A DNA stretch of 64,000 nt from Clostridium prolinivorans (GTDB lineage Bacteria; Bacillota; Clostridia; Clostridiales; Clostridiaceae), in contig NZ_RJWG01000008.1 of NCBI RefSeq assembly GCF_004011155.1, positions 1 through 64,000 on the forward strand, read 5' to 3'. This document shows, in pieces, positions 55,623 through 64,000 of this stretch. Positions within the stretch are counted from its first letter, which is position 1; every line of letters begins with the position of its first letter. The notes below the pieces were generated by a model. That model did not search any database and was not told the origin of the DNA. It saw nothing but the letters and a program-made list of their open reading frames with translations. A program made the translations under genes and the position numbers.

Positions 55623-56297
55623 TTAGTTACTATAATTATTTAAATTCATTTTTTTAAGAATTTTTTTATCAAAAGTTTCTGATATTTTCTGAATAACAGG
55701 TCCAGCTGTAAAGGCTGTAATAATTGTAACAACGCCTGCTTTCCCTCCAAGAGAAAATCCTATTATAAGTGAAGTTAAATCACAAATTATTTTAGCTGTC
55801 TTATATTGAAGTTTTGTTTTATCTTTTACTAACATATTTACACCAGTAACAGGGTCAACTCCAATATTTATTGCTATGAATATTCCTATTCCTATAAAAA
55901 GCATCGAACATCCTAAAAAAGAAGTTAATATTCTTCCTCCTATAGTAGTCCTAATATTAAGTATTCCATGTATTTTAAAACCAATACTTATTAAGCTTCC
56001 TAGAGGCAATGCATAAATAAAAGTCCCTATATTTATATACTTACGATCAAATAACAATACTATTGTTAGAAAAACTATATTTACTAAATTTGTAACTAAC
56101 CCAAGCTTTTCTATAGGAAGACCAAATGCATTCCTAATTCCATCATATAAAACTGCAACAGAATCATTTCCCAACATACCTGCTGAATTAAAAGCTAATC
56201 CAAATCCTACTAATGAAACTCCTATTAATGCTATTATAAACTTTTTTAAAAATATTTTATATGATTTATTATTAGTATTACTAATTGCACTGTCCAT
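55623..56297 (-). CDS. YitT/YczE-type membrane protein in the nucleoside operon
   Basis: 224 residues with five helices and short loops. It begins with a basic segment then IALIGVSLVGFGLAFNSAGMLGNDSVAVLYDGI, like the YczE/YyaS/YitT group, and has FIAINIGVDPVTGVNMLVKDKTKLQ in the middle. Close spacing on both sides (20 and 12 bp) to deoB and deoD places it in the operon, which suggests transport of a nucleobase, nucleoside or pentose. No experimental role is known to me. Confidence 0.75.
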   Translation of the reverse strand: MDSAISNTNNKSYKIFLKKFIIALIGVSLVGFGLAFNSAGMLGNDSVAVLYDGIRNAFGLPIEKLGLVTNLVNIVFLTIVLLFDRKYINIGTFIYALPLGSLISIGFKIHGILNIRTTIGGRILTSFLGCSMLFIGIGIFIAINIGVDPVTGVNMLVKDKTKLQYKTAKIICDLTSLIIGFSLGGKAGVVTIITAFTAGPVIQKISETFDKKILKKMNLNNYSN

Positions 56298-56317
56298 TAA
56301 TTCATACCTTTCTTTTA

Positions 56318-57508
56318 TTAAACTAATTTTTCTAATACAGATTCACCAATTGTATTTTCTGGCATTTCTACTTCAAAATTATCTGCTATAGTAGCTCCAA
56401 CAGCTGCAAAACTATTACTTGTTTCCATTAAACCATTTTTAACCATAGATGGTGAATATGCAAGGAAAGGAACAAATTCTCTAGTATGGTCAGTACCTTT
56501 ATACGTAGGATCATTACCATGATCTGCAGTAATTATTAAAAGATCATCTTCTTTTAATTTTTCAAGCACTTTACCTAAATTAACATCAAACTTCTCTAAT
56601 TCTTCAGCATAACCTATAGGATTTCTTCTATGTCCCCATAATGCATCAAAATCTACTAAATTAACAAAGCATAATCCTTTAAAGTCTTTATTCATTAATT
56701 CTAAAGTCTGCTCCATACCATGAACAGAACTTTTTGATTTATATGCTTCTGTTATACCCTCTCCATCATATATATCTCTTATTTTTCCAACAGATATTAC
56801 ATCAAAACCATTATCTTTTAATGCATTTAAAACTGTTCTTCCATATGGCTTTAAAGCATAATCATGTCTATTACTTGTACGCTTAAATTCTCCTTTTTTA
56901 TTGCCAATATATGGTCTTGCAATAACTCTTCCAACCTTCCACTCATCTTTAAGTGTTAATTCTCTTGCAATTTCACAGCAGCGATAAAGTTCTTCAAGTC
57001 CAAAAGTTTCTTCATGACCGCAAATTTGAAGCACAGAATCAGCTGAAGTATAAACAATCATATCTCCTGTTTTCATCTGATGTTCTCCAAATTCATCTAA
57101 AATTTCAGTACCGCTTGCACTCTTATTTCCTACTATATGATGTCCTGTTCTTTTTTCTAGTTCATTAATAAGTTCTTTTGGAAAACCTGTTTCCGTAAAA
57201 GTTTTAAATGGAGTTTCAATTTTTAAACCCATCATCTCCCAATGTCCTGTCATTGTGTCTTTACCTACACTTGCTTCTTTCATTTTCATAAAATGAGCTA
57301 AAGGTTTATCTACTGGCTTTACATGATTTATTGAATGCAGATTTGCAATTCCTAATTTTTGAAGATTAGGAATTTTAAAACTTTCTACTGACTCTGATAT
57401 ATGTCTAAGAGTATCTACTCCTATATCTCCATATTCTTTTGAATCATCCATTTCTCCAATTCCAAGAGAATCTATTACTATTGTAAAAATTCTTTTATAT
57501 TTTTTCAT
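56318..57508 (-). CDS. deoB: Phosphopentomutase
   Basis: About 396 residues from ATG 57508, after AAAGGAGTAAAT; an in-frame ATG at 57523 precedes that site. Alkaline-phosphatase-type metal ligands are visible: [12 protein letters not shown] (near 13), the catalytic Thr in KDTMTGHWE (near 88), and [19 protein letters not shown] near 325. It converts (deoxy)ribose 1-phosphate to the 5-phosphate, between DeoD/Udp and DeoC. Confidence 0.97.
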   Translation of the reverse strand: MKKYKRIFTIVIDSLGIGEMDDSKEYGDIGVDTLRHISESVESFKIPNLQKLGIANLHSINHVKPVDKPLAHFMKMKEASVGKDTMTGHWEMMGLKIETPFKTFTETGFPKELINELEKRTGHHIVGNKSASGTEILDEFGEHQMKTGDMIVYTSADSVLQICGHEETFGLEELYRCCEIARELTLKDEWKVGRVIARPYIGNKKGEFKRTSNRHDYALKPYGRTVLNALKDNGFDVISVGKIRDIYDGEGITEAYKSKSSVHGMEQTLELMNKDFKGLCFVNLVDFDALWGHRRNPIGYAEELEKFDVNLGKVLEKLKEDDLLIITADHGNDPTYKGTDHTREFVPFLAYSPSMVKNGLMETSNSFAAVGATIADNFEVEMPENTIGESVLEKLV

Positions 57509-57573
57509 ATTTACTCCTTTCATTGTTACTGTTTAAAAGTATTAATACTTAAATAAATTTAATTTATATATAA

Positions 57574-57604
57574 AAAGAAGCTTTAGTTATAAATAATCTT
57601 CTTT
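57574..57604 (-). terminator. Weak hairpin between cdd and deoB
   Basis: AAAGAAG (57574-57580) and CTTCTTT (57598-57604) with a 17-nt loop; minus-strand T-rich sequence follows. It may partially separate udp-cdd from the deoB part. Confidence 0.4.
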
Positions 57605-57722
57605 ATCAAATATAAAATGTATTTTACATTAAATTATTATTTTATTAAACTATATTTTTTATATATAAAAATAATATTTCCTTTATAATTAATCTTTTAT
57701 ACATTAAAAATATATATTTAAA

Positions 57723-58127
57723 TTATACATCTAAATCTTCTTTAGTAAATGACATAGGTAAAAGTTCTTCTATATTAGTAACCTTCTCTATTTCTCCATT
57801 AGATAAAACTATTGGTGTATCTTTATTAATAAGCTCTACTAAAACTTGTCTGCAAGCCCCGCAAGGAGTTGCTAAAGTTTTTCCTTTGCTTACAATTGCT
57901 ATTGCTTTAATATCTTCTTTTCTATATCCATTTGAATAAGCTTGAAATATTGCATTTCTTTCAGCACAATTTGTTAAGCCATAAGAAGCATTTTCAATAT
58001 TTGCTCCTATAAAATATTTATTATCTTTTGTTAAAACACAAGCTCCAACATTATAATTTGAGTATGGTGCGTATGCATTTTCGCAAGCTTTAAATGCTCT
58101 ATCTATAATATCTTGATAATTAATCAT
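57723..58127 (-). CDS. cdd: Cytidine deaminase
   Basis: 134 residues, tetrameric zinc type. The active site has CAERNAIF (zinc Cys and catalytic Glu) and PCGACRQVL (two zinc Cys). [16 protein letters not shown] at the start is the substrate-binding part. It turns (deoxy)cytidine into (deoxy)uridine for Udp. It overlaps udp by four bases, so the two are translationally coupled. Confidence 0.97.
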   Translation of the reverse strand: MINYQDIIDRAFKACENAYAPYSNYNVGACVLTKDNKYFIGANIENASYGLTNCAERNAIFQAYSNGYRKEDIKAIAIVSKGKTLATPCGACRQVLVELINKDTPIVLSNGEIEKVTNIEELLPMSFTKEDLDV

Positions 58128-58933
58128 TTTACCTCTCCTTCTAAAGTTTTATTATCTAATTTTTTTCTATCTGCTTTAATTAAATCTTTAATTGCTTGTA
58201 TTGCAACTTCTATTGCTATTTCTGTATCATGTACTTGTATATTTTCTAACCCTGCTTTTTCACGTTCTTGATTTGCAATTGCTAAAAATACTGAGCCTAC
58301 TCTTACTCTTAAATAACTTCCTACTACAAATAAAGCAGCAGACTCCATCTCAGAGGCAAGAGTTCCACATTTTAACCATGCATCCCATTTATTTATTAAT
58401 TCATAACCAACTGGTTTTGTCTCTGGAGCATGCTGACCATAAAATGAATCTTTACATTGTACTACCCCAACATGATAGTTTTTATTTAAAGTTTTACAAG
58501 CTTCAACTAATGAATTTGCCACCTCAAAATTTGCAACAGCAGGAAATTCAATTGGTGCATATTCTTTGCTTGTACCTTCCATTCTAATAGCACCAGTAGC
58601 TACAACAACATCTCCACCTTTAACATTTATATCCATTCCACCGCATGTTCCTACTCTAATAAATGTATCCGCCCCACATTGTACTAATTCTTCTAATGCT
58701 ATAGCCGCTGATGGTCCACCTATACCTGTTGATGTAACGCTTACTTTAACTCCGTCTAAATATCCAGTGTAAGTAACATACTCTCTGCTGTCTGCAACTA
58801 ATTTTGGATCATCAAAATGTGCTGCTATTTTTGCACATCTCTTTGGATCTCCTGGAAGTATAACGTACTTTCCAACTTCCCCTTCTCCAACATTAATATG
58901 ATATTGTTTACCTGAACCTTGTGAGTAAATCAT
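58124..58933 (-). CDS. udp: Uridine phosphorylase
   Basis: 269 residues. [22 protein letters not shown] at the start, [27 protein letters not shown] and [14 protein letters not shown] are family motifs. The inserted [13 protein letters not shown] segment is typical for clostridial/Gram-positive Udp. It releases uracil and (deoxy)ribose 1-phosphate. First gene of the catabolic operon; AC-TTGTAT-type motifs resembling those near the GntR gene lie about 90-115 bp upstream. Confidence 0.95.
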   Translation of the reverse strand: MIYSQGSGKQYHINVGEGEVGKYVILPGDPKRCAKIAAHFDDPKLVADSREYVTYTGYLDGVKVSVTSTGIGGPSAAIALEELVQCGADTFIRVGTCGGMDINVKGGDVVVATGAIRMEGTSKEYAPIEFPAVANFEVANSLVEACKTLNKNYHVGVVQCKDSFYGQHAPETKPVGYELINKWDAWLKCGTLASEMESAALFVVGSYLRVRVGSVFLAIANQEREKAGLENIQVHDTEIAIEVAIQAIKDLIKADRKKLDNKTLEGEVK

Positions 58934-59010
58934 ATTACTACCTCCATTTATTTTCTACATAAATTATCTATACGTTTACAAATTAAAATTAAAATAAAAA
59001 CATTTTATAT

Positions 59011-59049
59011 ACTTGTCTACTAACTTGTATCTTTGTCTTTATACAAAGT
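59011..59049. promoter_or_regulatory. Candidate operators upstream of udp
   Basis: ACTTGT occurs at 59011-59016 and 59023-59028; ACTTGTAT (59023-59030) also faces ATACAAAGT (59041-59049) as an imperfect inverted repeat. The same CTTGT core recurs before the GntR gene. Confidence 0.45.
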
Positions 59050-59059
59050 GTATCATGTC

Positions 59060-59398
59060 TGTTTTTCTATGTCAAGTATTTTTATTGTTCATTTTTAGAA
59101 TTTTATATAAAGATTTTATATAAAATTTATCTTCTTGATATTATTTGTTATACATCGTATTAGTTGTTATACATCATGTTTATACATAATTTATATCTAT
59201 TTAAATATATCCAAAACATCTGTAAACTAATCTATCAAAAGTCATTTATATATTTTCTCCTTATAATAGATATATAAGATAATGTAACCCATTATATACA
59301 ACATAAAAAATAAACAACATAACAAATAAATATTTTTAAAATTAATTTGTTATAAAAAAAACAACCTGTCTAAAATTAATTGAAAAATATAATTGTTT
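59060..59398. other. AT-rich spacer with short direct repeats
   Basis: TTGTTATACATC occurs at 59145-59156 and again at 59164-59175, with a third partial GTTTATACAT at 59178-59187. No frame or RNA gene is seen, and no clear terminator for the GntR gene. Confidence 0.4.
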
Positions 59399-60133
59399 TT
59401 ACTTTTTTTGGTGAAGCTTTATAGAACTTGATTTTATTGGCAAATAATGCTTGTTATGAACTATAGGAAATTCTGAATTTTCATATATAGCTTCTTGTAT
59501 AAGATAAAAATGATTTTCTTTTGAAATAGGAGAAACTTTTGCAGAAAAATTTCCAGCAGTAGAATATTTTATATCAATTAATGCATTAGTACATAATTCA
59601 TAAATTTTTTTTTCTAAAAATTCCAAAATTTCATTCTGATTATTTAAATCCACATTAAATTTTGAAATAGTTTCAATTGGAATTAAAGTAAAAGAATAAG
59701 CTGCAGTATTACCTTGAGATTTATACCATCTATCTATAACTACTACAACAGGAGTTTTCTTTCCTAAAGTTTTATTAATATAATCTGTAGCAGCCTCTAG
59801 ATGCATCTTCATTTTGACATCATCTATTGTATCAGTTAAACATTTATATATTGGATGGCCTATGGTTTCTAACCCAAAAGGTTTATCAAAATTAGATTTT
59901 ATTATAAAATTTCCTTTCCCTCTAATATTTTTAACTATTCCATCATCTTGTAAAAGTGAAAGTGCCTGTCTTAAAGTAGTTCTACTAACTCCCATTAATT
60001 TTGCTAGTTCAGGTTCAGAAGGCAATCTGCTTCCTTCAGGGAATTCACCTTCACTTATCATTTTAAATAGCTTATTATAAACAGTTAAAAATTTGAATTC
60101 CTTTCCATTTTCAACAATATTATATTTATCCAT
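59399..60133 (-). CDS. GntR-family regulator, HutC/UTRA type
   Basis: 244 residues. Winged helix at about 15-80: KMISEGEFPEGSRLPSEPELAKLMGVSRTTLRQALSLLQDDG (read in parts), the GntR signature. The C-terminal UTRA-like effector domain includes VVVIDRWYKSQG and AYSFTLIPIETI. The effector is unknown; the neighbouring nucleoside cluster on the same strand suggests a nucleoside or sugar phosphate. A strong inverted repeat overlaps its own promoter region. Confidence 0.9.
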   Translation of the reverse strand: MDKYNIVENGKEFKFLTVYNKLFKMISEGEFPEGSRLPSEPELAKLMGVSRTTLRQALSLLQDDGIVKNIRGKGNFIIKSNFDKPFGLETIGHPIYKCLTDTIDDVKMKMHLEAATDYINKTLGKKTPVVVVIDRWYKSQGNTAAYSFTLIPIETISKFNVDLNNQNEILEFLEKKIYELCTNALIDIKYSTAGNFSAKVSPISKENHFYLIQEAIYENSEFPIVHNKHYLPIKSSSIKLHQKK

Positions 60134-60190
60134 TGAAGTAACACCTTTCTTATGAATATTATTTATATTTATCTAAACAAGTTTATTAAA

Positions 60191-60221
60191 TTTTAAACAA
60201 GATTAACAAACTTGTTTAAAA
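60191..60221. promoter_or_regulatory. Autoregulatory operator candidate of the GntR gene
   Basis: TTTTAAACAAG (60191-60201) and CTTGTTTAAAA (60211-60221) are perfect inverted repeats with a 9-bp spacer. A further AAACAAGTTT lies at 60176-60185, and a minus-strand TTGACA (60227-60232) stands beside the dyad. Confidence 0.65.
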
Positions 60222-60338
60222 AATATTGTCAATATTAATTATAACTATAATTCCTCAATTAGACAATAATATACCGTTAATTTAAAAAATTTTTATAACT
60301 GTTTTTTATATAGTACTTGTTTATTTTAAAACAACTAA

Positions 60339-60385
60339 AGCCATACAGTTAATTAACGTAATTTGCCCAACTTAACTGTATGGCT
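60339..60385 (-). terminator. Terminator after trpS
   Basis: AGCCATACAGTTAA (60339-60352) and TTAACTGTATGGCT (60372-60385) form a perfect 14-bp stem; the minus strand continues TTTAGTTGTTTT. Confidence 0.85.
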
Positions 60386-60400
60386 CATTAAAAAATTATT

Positions 60401-61405
60401 TTATTTAGATAGTGGTATAAAACCAATCTTTTTTTGCATTTTTCTAAGAGTTTTTAATGCTACATAATTAGCTTTTTCTGCTCCAGCTTTATATATGCTC
60501 TCAAGGTATACTTTATCAGCTAACAATTCTTTTATCTTTTTTTGAATAGGTTCAAGTTCAGATATTATAGCCTCTGCTACATCTTTTTTAAACTGAGCAT
60601 AACCTTGGCCTTCATATTTCTTTTCTATTTCATCAATAGACATACCTGTCAATGTACTTAATATAGTCATTAAATTTTTTACTCCAGGTTGTTCATCTCT
60701 GTATTTAACAACACCAATACTATCTGTTACTGCTCTTGAGATTTTTTTCCTTATTACTTCTGGAGGATCCATAATTAAAATATAACTATTAGGGTTATCA
60801 TCTGATTTAGACATTTTCTTTGTAGGTTCTTGAAGGCTCATTATTTTTGCTCCATTAGGTGCTATATAAGGCTCAGGAATTACAAAAGTTTCACTGTATG
60901 TATTATTAAATCTTTTTGCAATATCTCTTGCTAATTCTAAATGCTGCTTTTGATCACTTCCAACTGGAACTAAGTCTGTTTGGTATAGCAATATATCTGC
61001 CGCCATTAAAACTGGATAATTAAAAAGTCCTGCAGCAACAGATTCGCCATATTTTTGAGATTTATCTTTATATTGCGTCATTCTTCCAAGCTCTCCCATA
61101 TATGTATAGCAATTTAAGAGCCATGCAGCTTCAGAATGTGCTGGAACATGAGATTGAATAAATATAGTATTTTTTTTAGGATCTATTCCAGATGCAATGT
61201 ATGTAGCCATAACTTCTAAAGTTCTTGCTCTTAAATTTTTAGGTTCTTGTTTTACCGTTATGGCATGAAGATCAACTACACAAAAATAACATTCATATTC
61301 ATCCTGGAGTTTAATCCAATTTTTTATAGCTCCTAAATAGTTTCCTAATGTCAGCTCTCCTGACGGTTGAATTCCACTAAAAATTACCTTTCTTTTTTCT
61401 TCCAT
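60401..61405 (-). CDS. trpS: Tryptophanyl-tRNA synthetase
   Basis: 334 residues, standard bacterial length. The class I motifs are GIQPSGELTLGNYLGAI (HIGH equivalent TLGN near 18) and KKMSKSDDNPNS (KMSKS near 197). AADILLYQTDLVPVGSDQKQH is the tryptophan-binding region. It charges tRNA-Trp. Its leader contains a T-box-like antiterminator but no visible Stem I. Confidence 0.97.
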   Translation of the reverse strand: MEEKRKVIFSGIQPSGELTLGNYLGAIKNWIKLQDEYECYFCVVDLHAITVKQEPKNLRARTLEVMATYIASGIDPKKNTIFIQSHVPAHSEAAWLLNCYTYMGELGRMTQYKDKSQKYGESVAAGLFNYPVLMAADILLYQTDLVPVGSDQKQHLELARDIAKRFNNTYSETFVIPEPYIAPNGAKIMSLQEPTKKMSKSDDNPNSYILIMDPPEVIRKKISRAVTDSIGVVKYRDEQPGVKNLMTILSTLTGMSIDEIEKKYEGQGYAQFKKDVAEAIISELEPIQKKIKELLADKVYLESIYKAGAEKANYVALKTLRKMQKKIGFIPLSK

Positions 61406-61515
61406 ATTAATCCTCCGTCATTAATAAAAGTTATTATAAAAAATTAAAACTTAGTTTAGATACTATAATACAAGTTAAATATACACTAAAAATTATTACT
61501 TAAAATTAAAACCCT

Positions 61516-61589
61516 ACAGTTTACTAAAAAACCATAGGACGCTATTACACGCAGTACCACCTATAGCGGCTTTCATTTATATAAACTGT
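61516..61589 (-). promoter_or_regulatory. T-box antiterminator/terminator without Stem I before trpS
   Basis: On the minus strand AGGTGGTACTGCG (61562-61550) matches the T-box core (AGGGTGGTACCGCG), followed by AATAGCGTCCTAT and a T6 run. CTATAGG and CCTATGG (61566-61560, 61538-61532) can form the terminator. An outer 8-bp stem ACAGTTTA/TAAACTGT (61589-61582 with 61523-61516) encloses it. The promoter sits only ~28 nt upstream. Confidence 0.8.
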
Positions 61590-61596
61590 TACTTAT

Positions 61597-61625
61597 ATAA
61601 TATGGCTTATACAAAATATTGTCAA
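61597..61625 (-). promoter_or_regulatory. Promoter of trpS
   Basis: TTGACA, 17 bp, TATTAT on the minus strand; transcription would start near 61590. The upstream gene is closed by its own terminator, so the leader cannot extend beyond 61693 in any case. Confidence 0.75.
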
Positions 61626-61693
61626 CTCTAATTGAAATTCTTTTACTTGTTTTGTCAATTTCATAATTATTTATTTATAATAATGCAAAAAAT

Positions 61694-61741
61694 AATATAA
61701 AAGCCAAAATTTACTGTTTAAATATTATTGGCTTTTATATT
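61694..61741 (-). terminator. Terminator after the desulfoferrodoxin gene
   Basis: AATATAAAAGCCAA (61694-61707) and TTGGCTTTTATATT (61728-61741) form a perfect 14-bp stem, followed by ATTTTTTGC on the minus strand. Confidence 0.9.
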
Positions 61742-61821
61742 ATACATTATTATTTATTAATCTTAGCCTTTAAGTATATGAAATTTGTTAGGTGATTTAT
61801 CGTTTATATACTTATTAATCT

Positions 61822-62196
61822 TTATGCTCTCCAAAGTCCGTGAAGATTGCAATATTCTCTTGCAAATAAAACATCTTCTTCAACTTTAAATAAAGCTTCT
61901 GGTTTTTCTCCTGGATTTAAGTATTTTCTATAAACCTTATTTGCTGTATGAATTTCTATCCATTCAATATAATGTGTTTCAATCATTGGATGTTCTACTG
62001 ATCCCACTTTAACTAATACTCCACCGTCTACTTTTTCTATAACTGGAAGATGTTTTTCTTTAGCTCCATCTGAAGTATTTTCTGTTAAAAGAGTCATTGG
62101 TTGCCCACAGCATGTTAGTACTCCGCCTGATGCATGAACTACTTCAACTATATTCCCACATTTTTCGCATTTGTATATTTGTCTTAATTCTGTCAT
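61822..62196 (-). CDS. dfx: Desulfoferrodoxin (superoxide reductase)
   Basis: About 124 residues from ATG 62196, six bases after AGGAGG; the in-frame ATG at 62250 is upstream of that site. An N-terminal rubredoxin-like FeCys4 site has CEKCGN and the CC pair in VLTCCGQPM. The catalytic FeHis4Cys site is seen in [24 protein letters not shown] and the end CNLHGLW. It reduces superoxide to peroxide in the cytoplasm of anaerobes. Single gene with its own terminator. Confidence 0.97.
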   Translation of the reverse strand: MTELRQIYKCEKCGNIVEVVHASGGVLTCCGQPMTLLTENTSDGAKEKHLPVIEKVDGGVLVKVGSVEHPMIETHYIEWIEIHTANKVYRKYLNPGEKPEALFKVEEDVLFAREYCNLHGLWRA

Positions 62197-62343
62197 AATA
62201 ATCCCTCCTATAATAAATATTTGTATTAGATAATAATTATTTATTATCATTTGTTTTATATTATTCTATAAAAGTTTATAAAATCCTTCTTATAAATAAA
62301 AAATGACAGAATTTATTTATTTTTTATTTATAATATAATATCA

Positions 62344-62468
62344 CTATCCCACAAAAAGTATTTTTATTAAAAATTGCCCACTATATATCTATATAATAGT
62401 AATTTTTTAACTCCATAAATTGTATAATGGAAGTTAATTTATAGCTTATTGTGGTTTAATCATAATAT
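62344..62468 (+). repeat. Dispersed intergenic repeat, copy C
   Basis: Shares ordered blocks with copy B at 45.6 kb: 62344-62375, then ATAAATTGTATAATGG and TTAATTTATAGCTT (62414-62447), then TTTAATCATAATAT. In the second block TCCAT (62412-62416) can pair with ATGGA (62427-62431) where copy B has ACTAT/ATAGT. Confidence 0.6.
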
Positions 62469-62488
62469 TAAATATAAAATTAATGTAA

Positions 62489-62564
62489 TAGTCTAGTAAA
62501 ATAATAAATATTCTCTAATAAGATAAAATGTATTTTCTTTTTAGATTATTATTTTACTAGACTA
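62489..62564. repeat. 76-bp element with 19-bp perfect inverted ends
   Basis: TAGTCTAGTAAAATAATAA (62489-62507) and its exact reverse complement (62546-62564) enclose 38 bp. No clean T-run follows on either strand. ATAAAATGTATTTT and TTATTATTTTA at 62523-62556 recur at nearly the same spacing at 57612-57644. It is 47 bp beyond the stop of the phosphorylase gene. Confidence 0.65.
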
Positions 62565-62611
62565 AATTTAGTTTTTTATTGAATATATAATTGAATACAT
62601 ATAATACAGTA

Positions 62612-64000
62612 TTATTTTATATATACTTCAACTTTATGTTCTCCTGATTTTAAGTATGGTATTAAGTTATTTTCTAAAATATTACCATCTAAATAAATTT
62701 TTGCTTCTTGATCTCTTTTAACTTTAATATGATAAGTAGCATTATCTTTTTTATATTGGATTTCATATTCCATCCATTCTTTAGGAATAGATGGTTCTAT
62801 AGTAAATCCCTTACCTTCTTTTAATTTTAGTCCAAGAATTCCCTCTATACCTACTCTAAACATCCATCCTGAAGTTCCAGTATACCAACTCCATCCTCCT
62901 CTGCCTTCATGCCCTTGTGTATTATAAACATCTGCTGCCATAACATATGGTTCAATTTTATATCTTTCAGCTTCAAAATAAGTTTTTGAATGGTTAATAG
63001 GATTTATCATATTATATGTTCTCCATGCTTTATTCCCATATCCAAGTTTTGCCATAGCTAAAACTACCCAAGTAGCTGCATGAGTATATTGGCCTCCGTT
63101 TTCTCTAACACCAGGTACATATCCTTTAATATATCCTGGTTCAAGTTTTGAGTTATTAAAAGCTGGAGTTAAGAGTAAGACAATACCTTTATCCTCTTTT
63201 ATAAGATGTCTTTCTAAAGCTTCCATAGCTTCTTCACTTCTTGAGCGCTTTCCTGCTCCAGATATAACAGACCAAGATTGTGCTAAAGAATCTATTTGAC
63301 ATTCATCATTTTCAATAGAACCAAGAGGAGTTCCATCGTCAAAATAAGCTCTTCTATACCATCCACCATCCCAAGCATTTTTTTCTAAATTTTCTTTTAT
63401 AAAATTTTGCATTTCTTCATATTTATTAGCTCTTTCATTATCATTTTTAAATTTACATAGTTCTTTAAATTTATCTAATATACTATATAAAAACCACCCA
63501 AGCCATACACTTTCTCCTTTTCCTTTATTCCCAACAGTGCTCATACCATCGTTCCAATCACCACTGCCCATTAATGGTATATTATGAGGTCCAAATTTTA
63601 AAGATACATCTATAGCTTTTATGCAGTGTTCATATATGCTTCCTTTTTTAGCTGAAGGTGGAGTAACTTTATATCTTTCATCCTCTCCTTCTTTTAAAGG
63701 TTCTTCTTCTAAGTAATTTACTTCTTCATCTAATATACTGTAATCACCAGTATTTTTTATATAATCTATTGTTACATAAGGAAGCCATAAAAGATCATCA
63801 GAAAATCTTGTTCTTATTCCACTATTTACTACTGGATGCCACCAATGTTGAACATCTCCTTCTAAAAATTGTCTTGAAGCACTATAAATTATCTGATTTC
63901 TTGTAAACTCAGGTTTTAAATATCCTATAGCCATAACATCTTGAAGTTGATCTCTAAATCCCATAGCTCCACCTGATTGATAAAACGCTGTTCTTGCCCA
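62612..64000 (-). CDS. GH94-type glycan phosphorylase / cyclic beta-glucan synthase C-terminal part, 5' end outside
   Basis: The frame is open to the right edge: WARTAFYQSGGA precedes the ATG at 63964, so that ATG is internal and the gene is cut by the window. At least 462 residues are seen. FRDQLQDVMA, HWWHPV, the catalytic-acid motif GSGDWNDGM and NGGQYTHAATWVVLA are those of the GH94 (alpha/alpha)6 barrel found in cellobiose/chitobiose phosphorylases and in NdvB-type synthases; SGWMFRVGIEGILGL near the end is shared. Which member it is depends on the missing N-terminal part. Confidence 0.88.
   Translation of the reverse strand, partial: WARTAFYQSGGAMGFRDQLQDVMAIGYLKPEFTRNQIIYSASRQFLEGDVQHWWHPVVNSGIRTRFSDDLLWLPYVTIDYIKNTGDYSILDEEVNYLEEEPLKEGEDERYKVTPPSAKKGSIYEHCIKAIDVSLKFGPHNIPLMGSGDWNDGMSTVGNKGKGESVWLGWFLYSILDKFKELCKFKNDNERANKYEEMQNFIKENLEKNAWDGGWYRRAYFDDGTPLGSIENDECQIDSLAQSWSVISGAGKRSRSEEAMEALERHLIKEDKGIVLLLTPAFNNSKLEPGYIKGYVPGVRENGGQYTHAATWVVLAMAKLGYGNKAWRTYNMINPINHSKTYFEAERYKIEPYVMAADVYNTQGHEGRGGWSWYTGTSGWMFRVGIEGILGLKLKEGKGFTIEPSIPKEWMEYEIQYKKDNATYHIKVKRDQEAKIYLDGNILENNLIPYLKSGEHKVEVYIK

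Noticed and set aside
62489-62564. Rho-independent terminator of the phosphorylase gene
   Set aside because: The 38-nt loop and absence of a T-run argue against it, although it may still affect the 3' end of the mRNA.

Overview
The window comes from a low-GC, anaerobic, spore-forming Firmicute, most probably a Clostridium. The evidence is a small acid-soluble spore protein, a gerK-type germinant receptor locus, desulfoferrodoxin, an NfnAB electron-bifurcating transhydrogenase, Rex, a Gram-positive type IV pilus operon and very AT-rich spacers. Species cannot be fixed from the sequence alone.

Layout. 1-5.7 kb is a defence island visibly richer in G/C than the rest. It holds the end of hsdM, then hsdS and hsdR of a type I restriction-modification system, then a three-helix membrane protein and a TIR-like protein, closed by a strong terminator. 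5.8-9.5 kb holds a YhgE/Pip-type membrane protein, its TetR-type regulator and the wreck of a transposase. 9.5-12.8 kb is guaB-guaA behind a guanine riboswitch. 12.8-27.4 kb is a long type IV pilus operon (pilB, pilC, pilA, pilM, pilN, pilO, three minor prepilins, a giant double von Willebrand A protein, prepilin peptidase). 27.5-29.6 kb is groES-groEL under CIRCE control. 29.9-44 kb is mixed housekeeping: Ogg-type glycosylase, NfnAB, Fe-alcohol dehydrogenase, Rex, an ABC-F protein and the divergent gerKA-gerKC / gerKB locus. 44-49.4 kb has small proteins (a zinc ribbon with an unusual leader, an lmo0937-like membrane peptide, a SASP), an ECF S-component, prfC, a HAD phosphatase and tRNA-Glu(CTC). 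49.4-60.2 kb is a nucleoside uptake and catabolism cluster (udp, cdd, deoB, a YitT-like membrane protein, deoD, a BMP-type ABC transporter, deoC) with a GntR regulator upstream. 60.4-64 kb has trpS with a T-box fragment, desulfoferrodoxin and the 3' part of a GH94-type glucan phosphorylase gene.

How the genes work together. The nucleoside cluster forms a complete route: lipoprotein capture and ABC import, phosphorolysis by Udp/DeoD, deamination by Cdd, then DeoB and DeoC to glyceraldehyde 3-phosphate and acetaldehyde. Nfn, the alcohol dehydrogenase and Rex form a redox-balance neighbourhood. The pilus operon lacks pilT and the outer-membrane genes, as expected for an envelope without an outer membrane, and carries a candidate vWA adhesin.

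The most interesting items are: the membrane protein plus TIR-like pair behind the type I R-M genes, a possible small TIR-based defence module; a T-box antiterminator before trpS with no room for the codon-reading Stem I; a leader with two mutually exclusive structures before the zinc-ribbon gene; the three-copy TAEL repeat in HsdS; and dispersed intergenic repeats, one of which shows apparent covariation.
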